Positions 25,879 to 33,854 of a DNA stretch of 64,000 nucleotides are shown here, one piece after another. Source of the stretch: Bacteroidales bacterium (lineage in GTDB: Bacteria; Bacteroidota; Bacteroidia; Bacteroidales; F082). Position 1 is the stretch's first letter. Each line of letters begins with the position of its first letter. The stretch is from the NCBI GenBank assembly GCA_016285355.1, contig JAEEQP010000013.1, positions 7,332-71,331 on the forward strand, in the 5' to 3' direction. The notes under the pieces are model-generated. The model ran no database searches. It saw nothing but the letters and a program-made list of their open reading frames with translations, and was not told the origin of the DNA. Both the position numbers and the translations under genes were made by a program.

Positions 25879-26678
25879 AATTCAGTTGTGTTTTCGTGAA
25901 TTTCAAAATTGTATTGTTCTTTCTCACCATCATTCAGGAAGGGTGCTCCATTTGTGGTTATTTCCTCTAATGAATAATTCATATAGAAATGGACCCTCTC
26001 TTCTTTATTCCTATTGGGATGGCACAAAATGTGTGCAAACGTTTCCCTGTCGGGATGAGCGTAACGACCGTCGCCACCATTGGTTGAAATAATAAACTTA
26101 TTGCACTTGATAATATCCATCAGTCCGTTGCTGGTATTGTTGCGGCTTCCATGATGCGACACTTTTACGAAATCAACCTCAAACGGATGGTCTTCCGACC
26201 AACCTTTTCCTCTCAAATACGCCTCAACGTTTTGTGGATAGCAGTCACCAAGCATAAGCACACTGAATTCATCGCAACGCAGAACAAAAGCTATGCTTGC
26301 CGCATTAGCCAATTGACTATCTTTGGTCAAATCAGGAGCTTTGGTATTCCTTTTAGCCAAATCATCAAGCGAAGTTTGCAAATCGGCATTAGTTCGGGCA
26401 GTGGCTTTGGTGGGTGCGCCATCTTCTACTTCTTGTTTCTTTATGGCCATATTCATCACCTCCACAGTAGGCGAAACCACTTCAATCTCGGCAAAAGGAA
26501 TATCATTTCCGCAGTACCCTTCTGAAATACGATCACACCATACCAAATCACCATTCGCAACAAACCCAGTCAAATATTTAGCCAAGTCAACACCTTGTCC
26601 AGGGCTGGTTCTGGTTGAGCTAACCATCGGTACATACCGTGCACAATTGGCCCATATTTCCTTTACTGGCAAGTGCAC
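25869..26678 (-). CDS. MBL-fold metallo-hydrolase, C-terminal part after an in-frame amber codon
   Basis: 269 codons, opening at a GTG (26676-26678) directly after an in-frame TAG at 26679-26681. It continues the same frame as the upstream 77-codon part, and joined they would give a 347-residue ComEC-like MBL-fold protein. It holds the later metal ligands: LMLGDC (Asp) and KVSHHGSRNN (His). It overlaps the protease-STAND gene by 10 bp. It could be translated by reinitiation at the GTG, made by amber read-through, or be a dead allele or a sequencing error. Confidence 0.75.
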   Translation of the reverse strand: MHLPVKEIWANCARYVPMVSSTRTSPGQGVDLAKYLTGFVANGDLVWCDRISEGYCGNDIPFAEIEVVSPTVEVMNMAIKKQEVEDGAPTKATARTNADLQTSLDDLAKRNTKAPDLTKDSQLANAASIAFVLRCDEFSVLMLGDCYPQNVEAYLRGKGWSEDHPFEVDFVKVSHHGSRNNTSNGLMDIIKCNKFIISTNGGDGRYAHPDRETFAHILCHPNRNKEERVHFYMNYSLEEITTNGAPFLNDGEKEQYNFEIHENTTELCF

Positions 26679-26912
26679 CTACTTATCCAAACAATCATAT
26701 ACCAAAGAAAGAATGCCACCAATATGATCCTCGTCGTAATGAGTCAACACCATCAAGTCAATAGTTGGCAATTCACTGATTGCTTCAAGAAAATAGTCAC
26801 TACTGGTTGTTGGCCCACCATCCACTACAATGATACCTTTTTTATCACCACGACCACATTCAATAATGATGGCATCACCATATTGAACTTGTAATATTTG
26901 TATTTTACCCAT
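26679..26912 (-). CDS. MBL-fold metallo-hydrolase, N-terminal part
   Basis: 77 aa ending at TAG 26679-26681. It carries the first MBL strand pair (IQILQVQYGDAIIIECG, VDGG) and the metal-binding loop LTHYDEDHIGG (H58, D60, D62, H63), the HxDxDH form seen in ComEC-like enzymes. The next in-frame codons (25869-26678) encode the rest of the domain, so the two are one interrupted gene. It is the first gene of the protease-STAND locus. Confidence 0.75.
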   Translation of the reverse strand: MGKIQILQVQYGDAIIIECGRGDKKGIIVVDGGPTTSSDYFLEAISELPTIDLMVLTHYDEDHIGGILSLVYDCLDK

Positions 26913-27082
26913 ATCGTTTTAAAAAGAGATAGCTACAGAATTACCATAAACCATCAAAAAGATATTTTTTTGAATGTAAGTAATACTTATATCATTGCCC
27001 ATTAATCACAGATATGATGACAGAAACTCTATTTTCAAACTCCGTGCAAAGAAAGGTATTCTATCATACAGACAAAAACCTA

Positions 27083-27289
27083 TTACGGCTCCGGCAACTG
27101 GTTCTGCTGAGGCACGATGATGGCGCAGATGATGTAAGCCAATACGCCAGGGAAAGCAGCCGTGAAAAGCGTCATCACAACCCACAACAGTCGGATAACC
27201 GTGGGATCCAGATCGAAATATTCGGCGATACCACCACAAACGCCGCAGAGTTTCCTGTCGGCCATCGAACGATAAAGTTTTTTATTCAT
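27083..27289 (-). CDS. PspC domain protein
   Basis: The start is set at MNKKLYRS (ATG 27287-27289), giving 68 aa. It has the PspC pattern RSMADRKLCGVCGGIAEYFDLD, then one membrane helix (WVVMTLFTAAFPGVLAYIICAIIV) and a short tail. PspC-like proteins sense or respond to membrane stress. The longer start would add a basic extension not typical of the family. It is a single-gene unit. Confidence 0.85.
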   Translation of the reverse strand: MNKKLYRSMADRKLCGVCGGIAEYFDLDPTVIRLLWVVMTLFTAAFPGVLAYIICAIIVPQQNQLPEP

Positions 27290-27401
27290 TTTGCTCTTGT
27301 TTTTAATTTTAGCACGCAAAAATACATACAAATTCATTATCCCAAAAGGGAATAAAATGGTTTTTTGACAAAAAAATCGGATTTTATGTCGAAAAAATTA
27401 T

Positions 27402-27409
27402 TACTTTTG
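27402..27409 (+). promoter_or_regulatory. -7 element of the ATPase gene at 27436
   Basis: TACTTTTG fits TAnnTTTG, 26 bp before the ATG. Confidence 0.55.
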
Positions 27410-27435
27410 CATAATTATTTCTACATAAAACCGTC

Positions 27436-28554
27436 ATGAATCCATTTGTAACCAAAGGTTATGTTTCAGCTAAATATTTCTGCGACAGGGAGAAAGAAAG
27501 CCAGCAACTGTTGCAAGAGTTGGAAAACGGCAACGATGTTGCTTTGGTCGCGACACGCAAAATCGGCAAGTCGGGACTGATTTTACATTGCTTCGATGCC
27601 TTCGACCTAAAAAAAGACTATAACTTGTTTTTCATCGATTTTTATTCGGTGGGCACGTTGCGCGAGATGGTTTACATGATGAGCCGCTCCATTGTCAACG
27701 CCCTTGCGCCAAAGGGTGCCATATGGCTGCAACAGTTCAGCGCAGCGGTCAGGTCGATGGCATTTGTGATGACTACCGACTTGGCAGGACTTCCGAAACT
27801 CAACATCCAGTTAGGCGACATCCGTGAGCCACAGGTCTCTTTGGAAGAAATTTTCCATTATCTCGAGCATTCCGATCAGCCCAACATCGTCGCCATCGAT
27901 GAGTTCCAGCAAATCGCCAAATTCCCCGAAAAGAATGTGGAGGCTTTGTTGCGCACCTATATCCAACAATGCCATCAAACCAAGTTCATCTTTGCGGGCA
28001 GCCAGCGTCATTTGATGGGCGACATCTTCACTAGCGCGGCTCATCCGTTCTACCAAAGCGCATCGGTGATGCACCTTGGCCCCATCGACAAGGAAAAATA
28101 CCGCGAGTTTGCCTGCCGTCATTTTGCCGAAGCAAACAAAACATTGGAACCCAACGTGATAGATGAGTTGTACAAGCGTTTCGAAGGCATCACTTGGTAC
28201 ATGCAGAAAACGCTGAACACTTTGTTTGTATTGCCAAACAAGACCCAATGTTACGGCCTTGATGAGATGGAAGAAGCCATCCAAAACATCATCGACACCA
28301 ACGACTTCACATACGCTGAAAAGATGTTTCAATTGCCTGAAAAACAGAAGGAACTATTGTTGGCCATCTGTCAGGAAGGCAAAGCCACAAAAATCACCTC
28401 ATTGAATTTTGTGAAGCGGCACAAGATTTACTCGACCAGTGCCGTACAATCGGCTTGCAAAGGTCTATTGGACAAGGAATTGATTACCGAAGAAGCTGGA
28501 CAATATTTCGTTTACGACAAGTTCTTTGAGCTTTGGCTTAGGCAGAATTATTGA
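27436..28554 (+). CDS. archaeal-type (STAND/AAA) ATPase with winged-helix tail
   Basis: A 372-aa cytosolic protein. The P-loop is ATRKIGKSGLI (near residue 41), with Walker B PNIVAIDEFQQ and the sensor-like IFAGSQRHLMGD. The last 90 residues form a winged-helix (NFVKRHKIYSTSAVQSACKGLLDKELI). This is the layout of the MNS-clade 'archaeal ATPase' family, with no DUF234 nuclease tail visible. Its role is unknown; the family is often linked to mobile or conflict systems. A perfect terminator follows at 28568-28604. Confidence 0.8.
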   Translation: MNPFVTKGYVSAKYFCDREKESQQLLQELENGNDVALVATRKIGKSGLILHCFDAFDLKKDYNLFFIDFYSVGTLREMVYMMSRSIVNALAPKGAIWLQQFSAAVRSMAFVMTTDLAGLPKLNIQLGDIREPQVSLEEIFHYLEHSDQPNIVAIDEFQQIAKFPEKNVEALLRTYIQQCHQTKFIFAGSQRHLMGDIFTSAAHPFYQSASVMHLGPIDKEKYREFACRHFAEANKTLEPNVIDELYKRFEGITWYMQKTLNTLFVLPNKTQCYGLDEMEEAIQNIIDTNDFTYAEKMFQLPEKQKELLLAICQEGKATKITSLNFVKRHKIYSTSAVQSACKGLLDKELITEEAGQYFVYDKFFELWLRQNY

Positions 28555-28567
28555 TTTATACCTAATG

Positions 28568-28604
28568 AAAAAGTCGGGAGAACACAAAGCTTTCCCGACT
28601 TTTT
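28568..28604 (+). terminator. intrinsic terminator after the ATPase gene
   Basis: AAAAAGTCGGGA (28568-28579) and TCCCGACTTTTT (28593-28604) form a perfect 12-bp stem with a 13-nt loop and a T-tract. Confidence 0.85.
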
Positions 28605-28615
28605 GGGATTACTTC

Positions 28616-28634
28616 ACTCGCAATGACGCGAAGC
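28616..28634. repeat. fragment of the CGTCATTGCGAGG repeat
   Basis: CTCGCAATGACGCGAAGC matches one arm end of the copies at 11051-11137 and 12271-12346. The rest of the element is missing. Confidence 0.6.
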
Positions 28635-28646
28635 ATGTGTGAAAAC

Positions 28647-28696
28647 AAAGTCCTAAAAGGACGACCCGAACACACCCCGATATGAAATGTCGGGCT
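28647..28696 (-). repeat. double-hairpin repeat (CCCGACATTTC family), copy 1
   Basis: Read on the minus strand it begins AGCCCGACATTTCATATCGG, continues GGTGTGTTCGGGTC and ends in a small hairpin GTCC-TTTTA-GGAC. It matches 43004-43054 over about 50 nt. In the second copy the terminal hairpin stem is GCCC/GGGC, a compensatory change. Confidence 0.75.
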
Positions 28697-28708
28697 CGTA
28701 ATGAAAAC

Positions 28709-29734
28709 CTAATCTTTTGCAAAAAGATCCATATAATCTTTCCTATCAGGAAGCATAGGCAAATCTTCTTCGGAAACAACCGTGAAAACGTAAACCAATT
28801 CCTTCTCAGTCTTGGATTCTCTTATATATTGCCTCTTCAACTTCGGAACCACCCCAGATAGCCCCAGTGTTTCCTTCATCTTCCGCTTGAGGGTTTTCTC
28901 TGGGGTGTCGCCAAACGCCACATGCCACCAATAAAGCCTTGTGATTTCTCCCTTGCCATTAATGACATGCAAATGCGCGACAGGATGCAGCATCTTGTTC
29001 CCTTGGTGCAACTCCACGTACATGGCTCGTCCCACGATGTTGCCTCGCTCGTTGACAATGGGTAGGAATTCGATGGGATTTTCTTCGGGTTCAAATCTGC
29101 GTGGTCCATCCGCTTGGGCTGATAAGTCCTTCTCATCGTCCTCTACAATCGGCTGTTCTTCTACAATCTGCGGTAGTTCTTGCTCAATGGTTTCCTGTCT
29201 TGGTTTTTCTGTTGGTGCCGTCGTTACCATAGGCTTGTCATGGACAATCTGCGTAAGCATCATCGGCTCAAATGACACTTCCTCCACCACTACCCTTTCC
29301 TTGGCTCGCGGCCCTTTCAATTCAATGACGTCACCCGCCTTCTTCCCTATCAAAACCTTGGCTATGGGTGAAACGAACGAGATGAGACCTTTGTTCACGT
29401 CGGCTTCATCCACGCCCACAATTCTCACCACGCGTCCGTTGTAGCGCACCCAAGCCCCGAAACTCACCGTGTCCTTGCTGACCTTGGAGAGGTCGACCTC
29501 CACGGCACTAATAATACGGCCAACAAGCTGCTTGATTGTGGCGTCGATGAAATTAACCATGATGTAGTTGTCACCCGCCTTGACGCGCTCTGCCTCAAGG
29601 CTTTTCAGTTCCTCTTTGAGCGCGTCGAGGCCTTCTTTTGTGACATAATTGGGCACGCCTTCTGGCAGATATGCCCTTGGCGGCACCATTGGAATCTCTT
29701 CTTGATCACCTTCTTTTATGAAACCCCTACTCAT
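28709..29734 (-). CDS. GreA/GreB-like C-terminal domain fused to a degenerate Nudix domain
   Basis: A 341-aa cytosolic protein. Residues 28-160 hold a Gre-type helical hairpin (ALKEELKSLEAERVK) and the FKBP-like Gre C-terminal domain (SFGAWVRYNGRVVRIVGVDE, then SFVSPIAKVLIGKKAGDVIEL). A Pro/Glu-rich linker follows to about residue 215. The last 120 residues look like a Nudix fold (WWHVAFGDTPEKTLKRKMKETLGL). The Nudix box residues REUxEE are changed to RKMKET, so hydrolase activity is doubtful. It may act on RNA polymerase as an elongation factor. The -7 element TAAATTTG lies at 29764-29771 (minus). Confidence 0.7.
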   Translation of the reverse strand: MSRGFIKEGDQEEIPMVPPRAYLPEGVPNYVTKEGLDALKEELKSLEAERVKAGDNYIMVNFIDATIKQLVGRIISAVEVDLSKVSKDTVSFGAWVRYNGRVVRIVGVDEADVNKGLISFVSPIAKVLIGKKAGDVIELKGPRAKERVVVEEVSFEPMMLTQIVHDKPMVTTAPTEKPRQETIEQELPQIVEEQPIVEDDEKDLSAQADGPRRFEPEENPIEFLPIVNERGNIVGRAMYVELHQGNKMLHPVAHLHVINGKGEITRLYWWHVAFGDTPEKTLKRKMKETLGLSGVVPKLKRQYIRESKTEKELVYVFTVVSEEDLPMLPDRKDYMDLFAKD

Positions 29735-29770
29735 AGAGTAGTTTATTTAAGTATGTAGATGAGCAAATTT

Positions 29771-29869
29771 AGGACGTGGGACGGAGGACATAAGACAAAG
29801 GACAAAAGACGGAGGACAAAGGACTAGGATAAAGACCCAAGTCCTATGTCCTATGTCCCAAGTCCTATG
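29771..29869. repeat. GGAC-word inverted repeat
   Basis: The left part consists of GGACGGAGGACATAAGACA-like words and the right part of their reverse complements (GTCCTATGTCCTATGTCCC). Together they fill the gap between the GreA/B-Nudix and S46 genes. The build resembles 859-960, with other words. Confidence 0.6.
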
Positions 29870-29904
29870 TCAAATAAACCTACAGCTTAATTTTATACAG
29901 TTAC

Positions 29905-32046
29905 TCATTTAATCACCAACTCATCGATGATGTTCTGGCACTTGCCCACCTTCTCGATGCACCAGAGCAAGTAGCGGGCATCCATGCAGATGGTGCGCTG
30001 CACCTTGTTCTCGAAGCTGAGGTCGCCGCTCATGGCTTCCCAGTTGCCGTCGAAAGCCAAGCCGATGAGGTTGCCCTCGCCGTCGATGACGGGACTGCCT
30101 GAGTTACCGCCTGTGATGTCGTTGGTAGTGATGAAGTTGACGACCAACTCACCGTTTTCATTGGCATAACGGCCGTAGTCCTTCTTGGCCACGAGATCAC
30201 GGACATCCTGCGGGATGTCAAACTCCCAGTTGCCGGGCACGTACTTCGCCATCACGCCGTCCATGGTGGTGTAGTAGTTGTAGTTGACAGCATCAGCGGC
30301 TTTGTAAGGCTCCACGGTGCCGTAAGTCAAGCGCATGGTGAAGTTGGCATCGGGATAGAAGTTGCGGTCGTTCTGCATTTCCATCAGACCCTTCATATAG
30401 AGACGTTCGCCCTTGTTGCCGTAGTTTTGGGCTTCCTCATAGCGAGCATACAAAGTCTGGTATGAGTCGATGATGTTCGTTGCAAGGGCAAAAATGGGGT
30501 CTTTGTCAAGAGCTTTAGGCTTCTGCATCCACTTTTCCAGACGGGCTTTATCGGTGAAGATGGACTTCTCAAAAGCCTTGGCCACAAATGCGGTGAAGTC
30601 GCCATTGCATTCTTTTCCAATGCGGTGGATTTCAGTAGGCATCAGGTCGGTGGGGATGTTCTTGTAGAACAAAGCCAGCAAAGCGGCGGTCACGTCTTGG
30701 TCTAAGGGCATGGAATAATCCTTGAAGAAGGTCTCCACGCTGCCCCGCATATTCTCAGCTGCGGCTTTGATGTCAGCTTTGTCAGCCTTGTCTGCAAACA
30801 TGTTGTTGATACGCATGAACCTGCGGCTAAACGATATAGCTTCGCCACCATTCCAACCCGCCTCGCGGTGGTAGACAAATGACTTCTCAATCTCGTCGAG
30901 GATGTTCCATTTCTGCTGGATGCCAACGAAGATATCGCCATATTCGGCCTTGCGCTTCGGGTCGGCGTTGACCCAGTTCATGAAGTCTTCCTCTTGGGCG
31001 AGGCGGCGCTCATAGACGTGGTTGCGCTTGAGTTGCTTCACCTGGCCGATGTAATATTTCCAGTAGTTCGACACGCTGGCCTGCTTGGAGGCGTACATAA
31101 TGAACACCTCTTGGTCGGCATCCATGTGCTTGCGGTAGTTGTCTAGTTTGGTTGTGCGGCAGTCGATGATGGCGGGGCCTTCTTCCTCGATGACGTTCTT
31201 CACGGTGTAAGAGGTCGAATAGCGGTCAGTTGAGCCAGGGTAGCCGAGAATCATGGCATAGTCGCCGGGCTTCACGCCACCTAAATTAATAGGAAGGTAC
31301 CACTTGCTCTTCATCGGGACGTTGTCAGCGGAATATGTGGCAGGACTACCATCAGGGGCGGTGTAGACGCGGAAGATGTTGAAGTCGCCCTTATGGCGCG
31401 GCCAAGTCCAGTTGTCGGTGTCGGCACCAAACTTGCCAATACCCCAAGGCGGGCAGCACACGAGGCGCACGTCTTTGTATTCGTCGTATTCAAAGAGGAT
31501 GTACTGGTTGCCGCTGTAGAAAGGCACAATCTCGATGCGCACGTTGCGGTCGCCTTTGCGGTCTTTCTCGAGCTGGCGTGCGTTCTTACCAATGAGTTCC
31601 TCGCGTTCGGTTTCGGTGGTCTGAGCGGTGACACCTTTCAGCACGGCTTCGGTCACGTCTTCCACCTTATTTAAGAATAAGACGGAGAGGCCTGCGTTGG
31701 GCAATTCTTCGCCCTTACTCTTGGCCCAAAAGCCGTCGGTGAGGTAGTCATGTTCGATGGACGAGTGTTTCTGCACATAGCCCAGACCACAGTGGTGGTT
31801 GGTGAGCAACAGGCCTTCGGGAGAGATGATTTCACCAGTGCAACCGCCACCAAATTGCACGATGGCATCCTTGATGCTGGGCTGGTTGAAGCTGAAGATT
31901 TGTTCAGCCGTGAGCTTGCAGCCCATAGCTTGCATTTCGGCCAAGTTCTGGCCATTCAGTGAATAAGGCAGCCACATGCCTTCGTCGGCGCGGGCCACCA
32001 TCAATGTCAGCGTTAATGCTGCAATTAATGAGAATACTTTTTTCAT
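29905..32046 (-). CDS. S46 family dipeptidyl-peptidase (DPP7-like)
   Basis: The start at ATG 32044-32046 gives 713 aa with a signal peptide ending ARA. The S46 triad is present: His in LLTNHHCGLGY (about residue 85), Asp in DNWTWPRHKGDF, and Ser in TGGNSGSPV (about residue 646). It releases dipeptides from peptide N-termini in the periplasm. The residue 18 after the catalytic Ser (LAFDGNWE) is Gly. In characterised enzymes as I recall, Gly here goes with DPP7 specificity (hydrophobic P1) and Arg with the Asp/Glu-specific DPP11. Confidence 0.88.
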   Translation of the reverse strand: MKKVFSLIAALTLTLMVARADEGMWLPYSLNGQNLAEMQAMGCKLTAEQIFSFNQPSIKDAIVQFGGGCTGEIISPEGLLLTNHHCGLGYVQKHSSIEHDYLTDGFWAKSKGEELPNAGLSVLFLNKVEDVTEAVLKGVTAQTTETEREELIGKNARQLEKDRKGDRNVRIEIVPFYSGNQYILFEYDEYKDVRLVCCPPWGIGKFGADTDNWTWPRHKGDFNIFRVYTAPDGSPATYSADNVPMKSKWYLPINLGGVKPGDYAMILGYPGSTDRYSTSYTVKNVIEEEGPAIIDCRTTKLDNYRKHMDADQEVFIMYASKQASVSNYWKYYIGQVKQLKRNHVYERRLAQEEDFMNWVNADPKRKAEYGDIFVGIQQKWNILDEIEKSFVYHREAGWNGGEAISFSRRFMRINNMFADKADKADIKAAAENMRGSVETFFKDYSMPLDQDVTAALLALFYKNIPTDLMPTEIHRIGKECNGDFTAFVAKAFEKSIFTDKARLEKWMQKPKALDKDPIFALATNIIDSYQTLYARYEEAQNYGNKGERLYMKGLMEMQNDRNFYPDANFTMRLTYGTVEPYKAADAVNYNYYTTMDGVMAKYVPGNWEFDIPQDVRDLVAKKDYGRYANENGELVVNFITTNDITGGNSGSPVIDGEGNLIGLAFDGNWEAMSGDLSFENKVQRTICMDARYLLWCIEKVGKCQNIIDELVIK

Positions 32047-32078
32047 TTGATTATGTGTTTGTTGATTCAAATTTTGCG

Positions 32079-32125
32079 CAAAGATAGTGAATTTATGAGT
32101 AAATAAAGAAAAAAGACTATCTTTG
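32079..32125. promoter_or_regulatory. divergent promoters of the S46 and DUF3990 genes
   Basis: TATCTTTG occurs on the minus strand at 32079-32086 (S46) and on the plus strand at 32118-32125 (DUF3990). The plus element ends 5 bp before ATG 32131, suggesting a leaderless transcript. Confidence 0.6.
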
Positions 32126-32130
32126 CAGCT

Positions 32131-32595
32131 ATGAACGAAACAATGACTCTATATCATGGCAGCAATGTGAAAGTCGATAACCCTAAGATTCTCGTCATGG
32201 GATTCTACAAGGATTTCGGTTATGGATTCTATTGCACCAACATGGAAAAGCAGGCTCGGAAATGGGCTATTACGAAAAAAGGAGACAGCGTTGTTTCGGT
32301 GTACCATTATCATCACGATTCGACTTTGAGAATCTGTTCCTTCCCCGTGATGACAGAAGAATGGCTTGATTTCGTCATCAATTGCAGGCAAGGAGTACCA
32401 CATGACTTCGACATCGTGGAAGGGCCGATGGCCGATGACCAGATTTGGGATTATGTGGAGGACTTGATGGACGGCATCATCACGCGCGAGGCGTTCTGGG
32501 TGCTGGCCAAATTCAAGTATCCTACCCATCAAATCGTTTTCTGCACACCAAAGTCACTATCATCCATCCAGTTTGAAAGGAGTTATGAATTATGA
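32131..32595 (+). CDS. DUF3990 family ADP-ribosyltransferase-like protein
   Basis: A 154-aa protein that opens with MTLYHGSNVKVDNP and continues with FYKDFGYGFYCTNMEKQARKW. This is the DUF3990 pattern, related to ADP-ribosyltransferase folds in which YHGS supplies the NAD-binding His. DUF3990 proteins are usually encoded with short partner proteins and are thought to be toxins. Its stop overlaps the next ATG by 4 bp. The target is unknown, and catalytic residues beyond the first His cannot be fixed from sequence alone. Confidence 0.75.
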   Translation: MNETMTLYHGSNVKVDNPKILVMGFYKDFGYGFYCTNMEKQARKWAITKKGDSVVSVYHYHHDSTLRICSFPVMTEEWLDFVINCRQGVPHDFDIVEGPMADDQIWDYVEDLMDGIITREAFWVLAKFKYPTHQIVFCTPKSLSSIQFERSYEL

Positions 32596-33062
32596 CCAAC
32601 TTCTATTTTCCCGAAGACACCGTCTCAACCAACGACCTCTATTTTGTCTGCTACATGATTGAGCGGATTGCGAGACAACTCAAACAACCCAACAAGTATG
32701 TTGCCAATGCAATGGGGCATGACGAGTTGGTGAAGAAACTCTCCGTTGCCGATGTGCTTCATTCTGAGAATCCAATGTCTGTGGCTGCCGACTGGATTGA
32801 CGAGTATCATTTGCAAGAAGGCAATTATGACGTCACCCAAGTCAATCCTGAACTGTGCGAGCATATTCCTACGGCAACCCAAATGGGAAAAGTGTACAAA
32901 AGACTGATTCTAAACACGCTTTCGGACGACGAAGACTATGCTGACGGTATCCTTCGTGTTTACAACAACCCCATTTGCGAGACCATCGACAATTACAACG
33001 GCAGTGCCTATTACGAGCCTTCACCCTACATTGCCCGCAGTTATTATGCAGGTGGGTTTTGA
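32592..33062 (+). CDS. partner of the DUF3990 protein (DUF3791-like N-terminus)
   Basis: A 156-aa acidic protein. The first 70 residues (YFVCYMIERIARQLKQ, then AMGHDELVKKLSVADVLHSEN) resemble DUF3791, the small helical family that accompanies DUF3990 toxins. A further 80 residues of unknown type, rich in Tyr and Asn, end SYYAGGF. The ATGA overlap with the upstream gene suggests a coupled toxin-antitoxin-like pair. The antitoxin role is inference. Confidence 0.6.
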   Translation: MTNFYFPEDTVSTNDLYFVCYMIERIARQLKQPNKYVANAMGHDELVKKLSVADVLHSENPMSVAADWIDEYHLQEGNYDVTQVNPELCEHIPTATQMGKVYKRLILNTLSDDEDYADGILRVYNNPICETIDNYNGSAYYEPSPYIARSYYAGGF

Positions 33063-33068
33063 TGGCTT

Positions 33069-33105
33069 ATGATGATTTGTCGCATTTCGATGGCTTCAGA
33101 TTTCA
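33069..33105 (-). pseudogene. remnant of a second PH-like gene 3' end
   Basis: 37 bp match 35614-35650 with one mismatch and encode the same peptide (KSEAIEMRQIIIS versus KSEAIEMRQIIIA) on the minus strand. It is a leftover of a duplication of the gene at 35598-35882. Confidence 0.55.
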
Positions 33106-33774
33106 AAATGGCAAATCTGGATCATACACATCGGCATCATCGCCATAAGTCCTGATGAGTTTTGCGTATTTACGCCGCCCCGCTTTATAGTACCACTGAG
33201 CGGCTTTCTCCAAGTCCTTTTTCACTCCAAGTCCTTCCCTATAGCATTGGGCCAACTGCAATGCCGCATCATTCCATTCAAAAAATCTTTTATCGGGATG
33301 TGCGGCGGACTGTTTGTACCATTTGACGGCTTCCTTGTAATCGAGCTTGACACCGTTTCCTTTGAAATAGCAATCCGCGACCAAAAGCTGTCCGTACCAA
33401 TCTCCTTGCTTGGCCGCCCTCATGTACCAACAGAATGCCGCCCTCGGGTTACGTTTGACCAAGTCACCTTCTCGATAATAGTTTCCCATGTTGATTTGTT
33501 GGTCAGTATGGCCCATCTCCGCCAGTTTGCGCCGCAGTGTGAAAGCCTTCTGTTCGTCAGGTTCTATGCCCCAACCGAAACCGTAACACTCAGCCATCCA
33601 AAACATGGCATTTTCATCGCCTTCCTCACAGGCAGGCAACAAAAGGTTTTGTATCCCTTCTTCCAGTTTGGCTATCAACTCGGGATTGTTTTCGAGACTA
33701 TTGTAAGGGTCGTTCCAATGCTTCAGGCAAAAGTCCGTGAAGGCGTCAAGTTCTGATTGTTGGTTTGGTTTCAT
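33103..33774 (-). CDS. Sel1-like repeat protein
   Basis: A 223-aa protein with at least four Sel1-type TPR repeats, such as AFTLRRKLAEMGHTDQQINMG, AAFCWYMRAAKQGDWYGQLL, AVKWYKQSAAH and AAQWYYKAGRRKYAK. Signal peptide and membrane helix are absent, so it is probably cytosolic. Such solenoids mediate protein contacts, and no partner is evident. It is a single-gene unit. Confidence 0.8.
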   Translation of the reverse strand: MKPNQQSELDAFTDFCLKHWNDPYNSLENNPELIAKLEEGIQNLLLPACEEGDENAMFWMAECYGFGWGIEPDEQKAFTLRRKLAEMGHTDQQINMGNYYREGDLVKRNPRAAFCWYMRAAKQGDWYGQLLVADCYFKGNGVKLDYKEAVKWYKQSAAHPDKRFFEWNDAALQLAQCYREGLGVKKDLEKAAQWYYKAGRRKYAKLIRTYGDDADVYDPDLPF

Positions 33775-33854
33775 TGGCTTTTTTGCAACAATATTAGTTG
33801 TTTTCGCAAAAACACAGTTGGTACTTATCTGTACATATCAAGTTAGAAAAACTA

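Noticed and set aside
26913..27082. Extra gene between the MBL and PspC genes
   Set aside because: The frame-scanned 170 bp hold only short AT-rich fragments with no motif; it looks like a promoter spacer.
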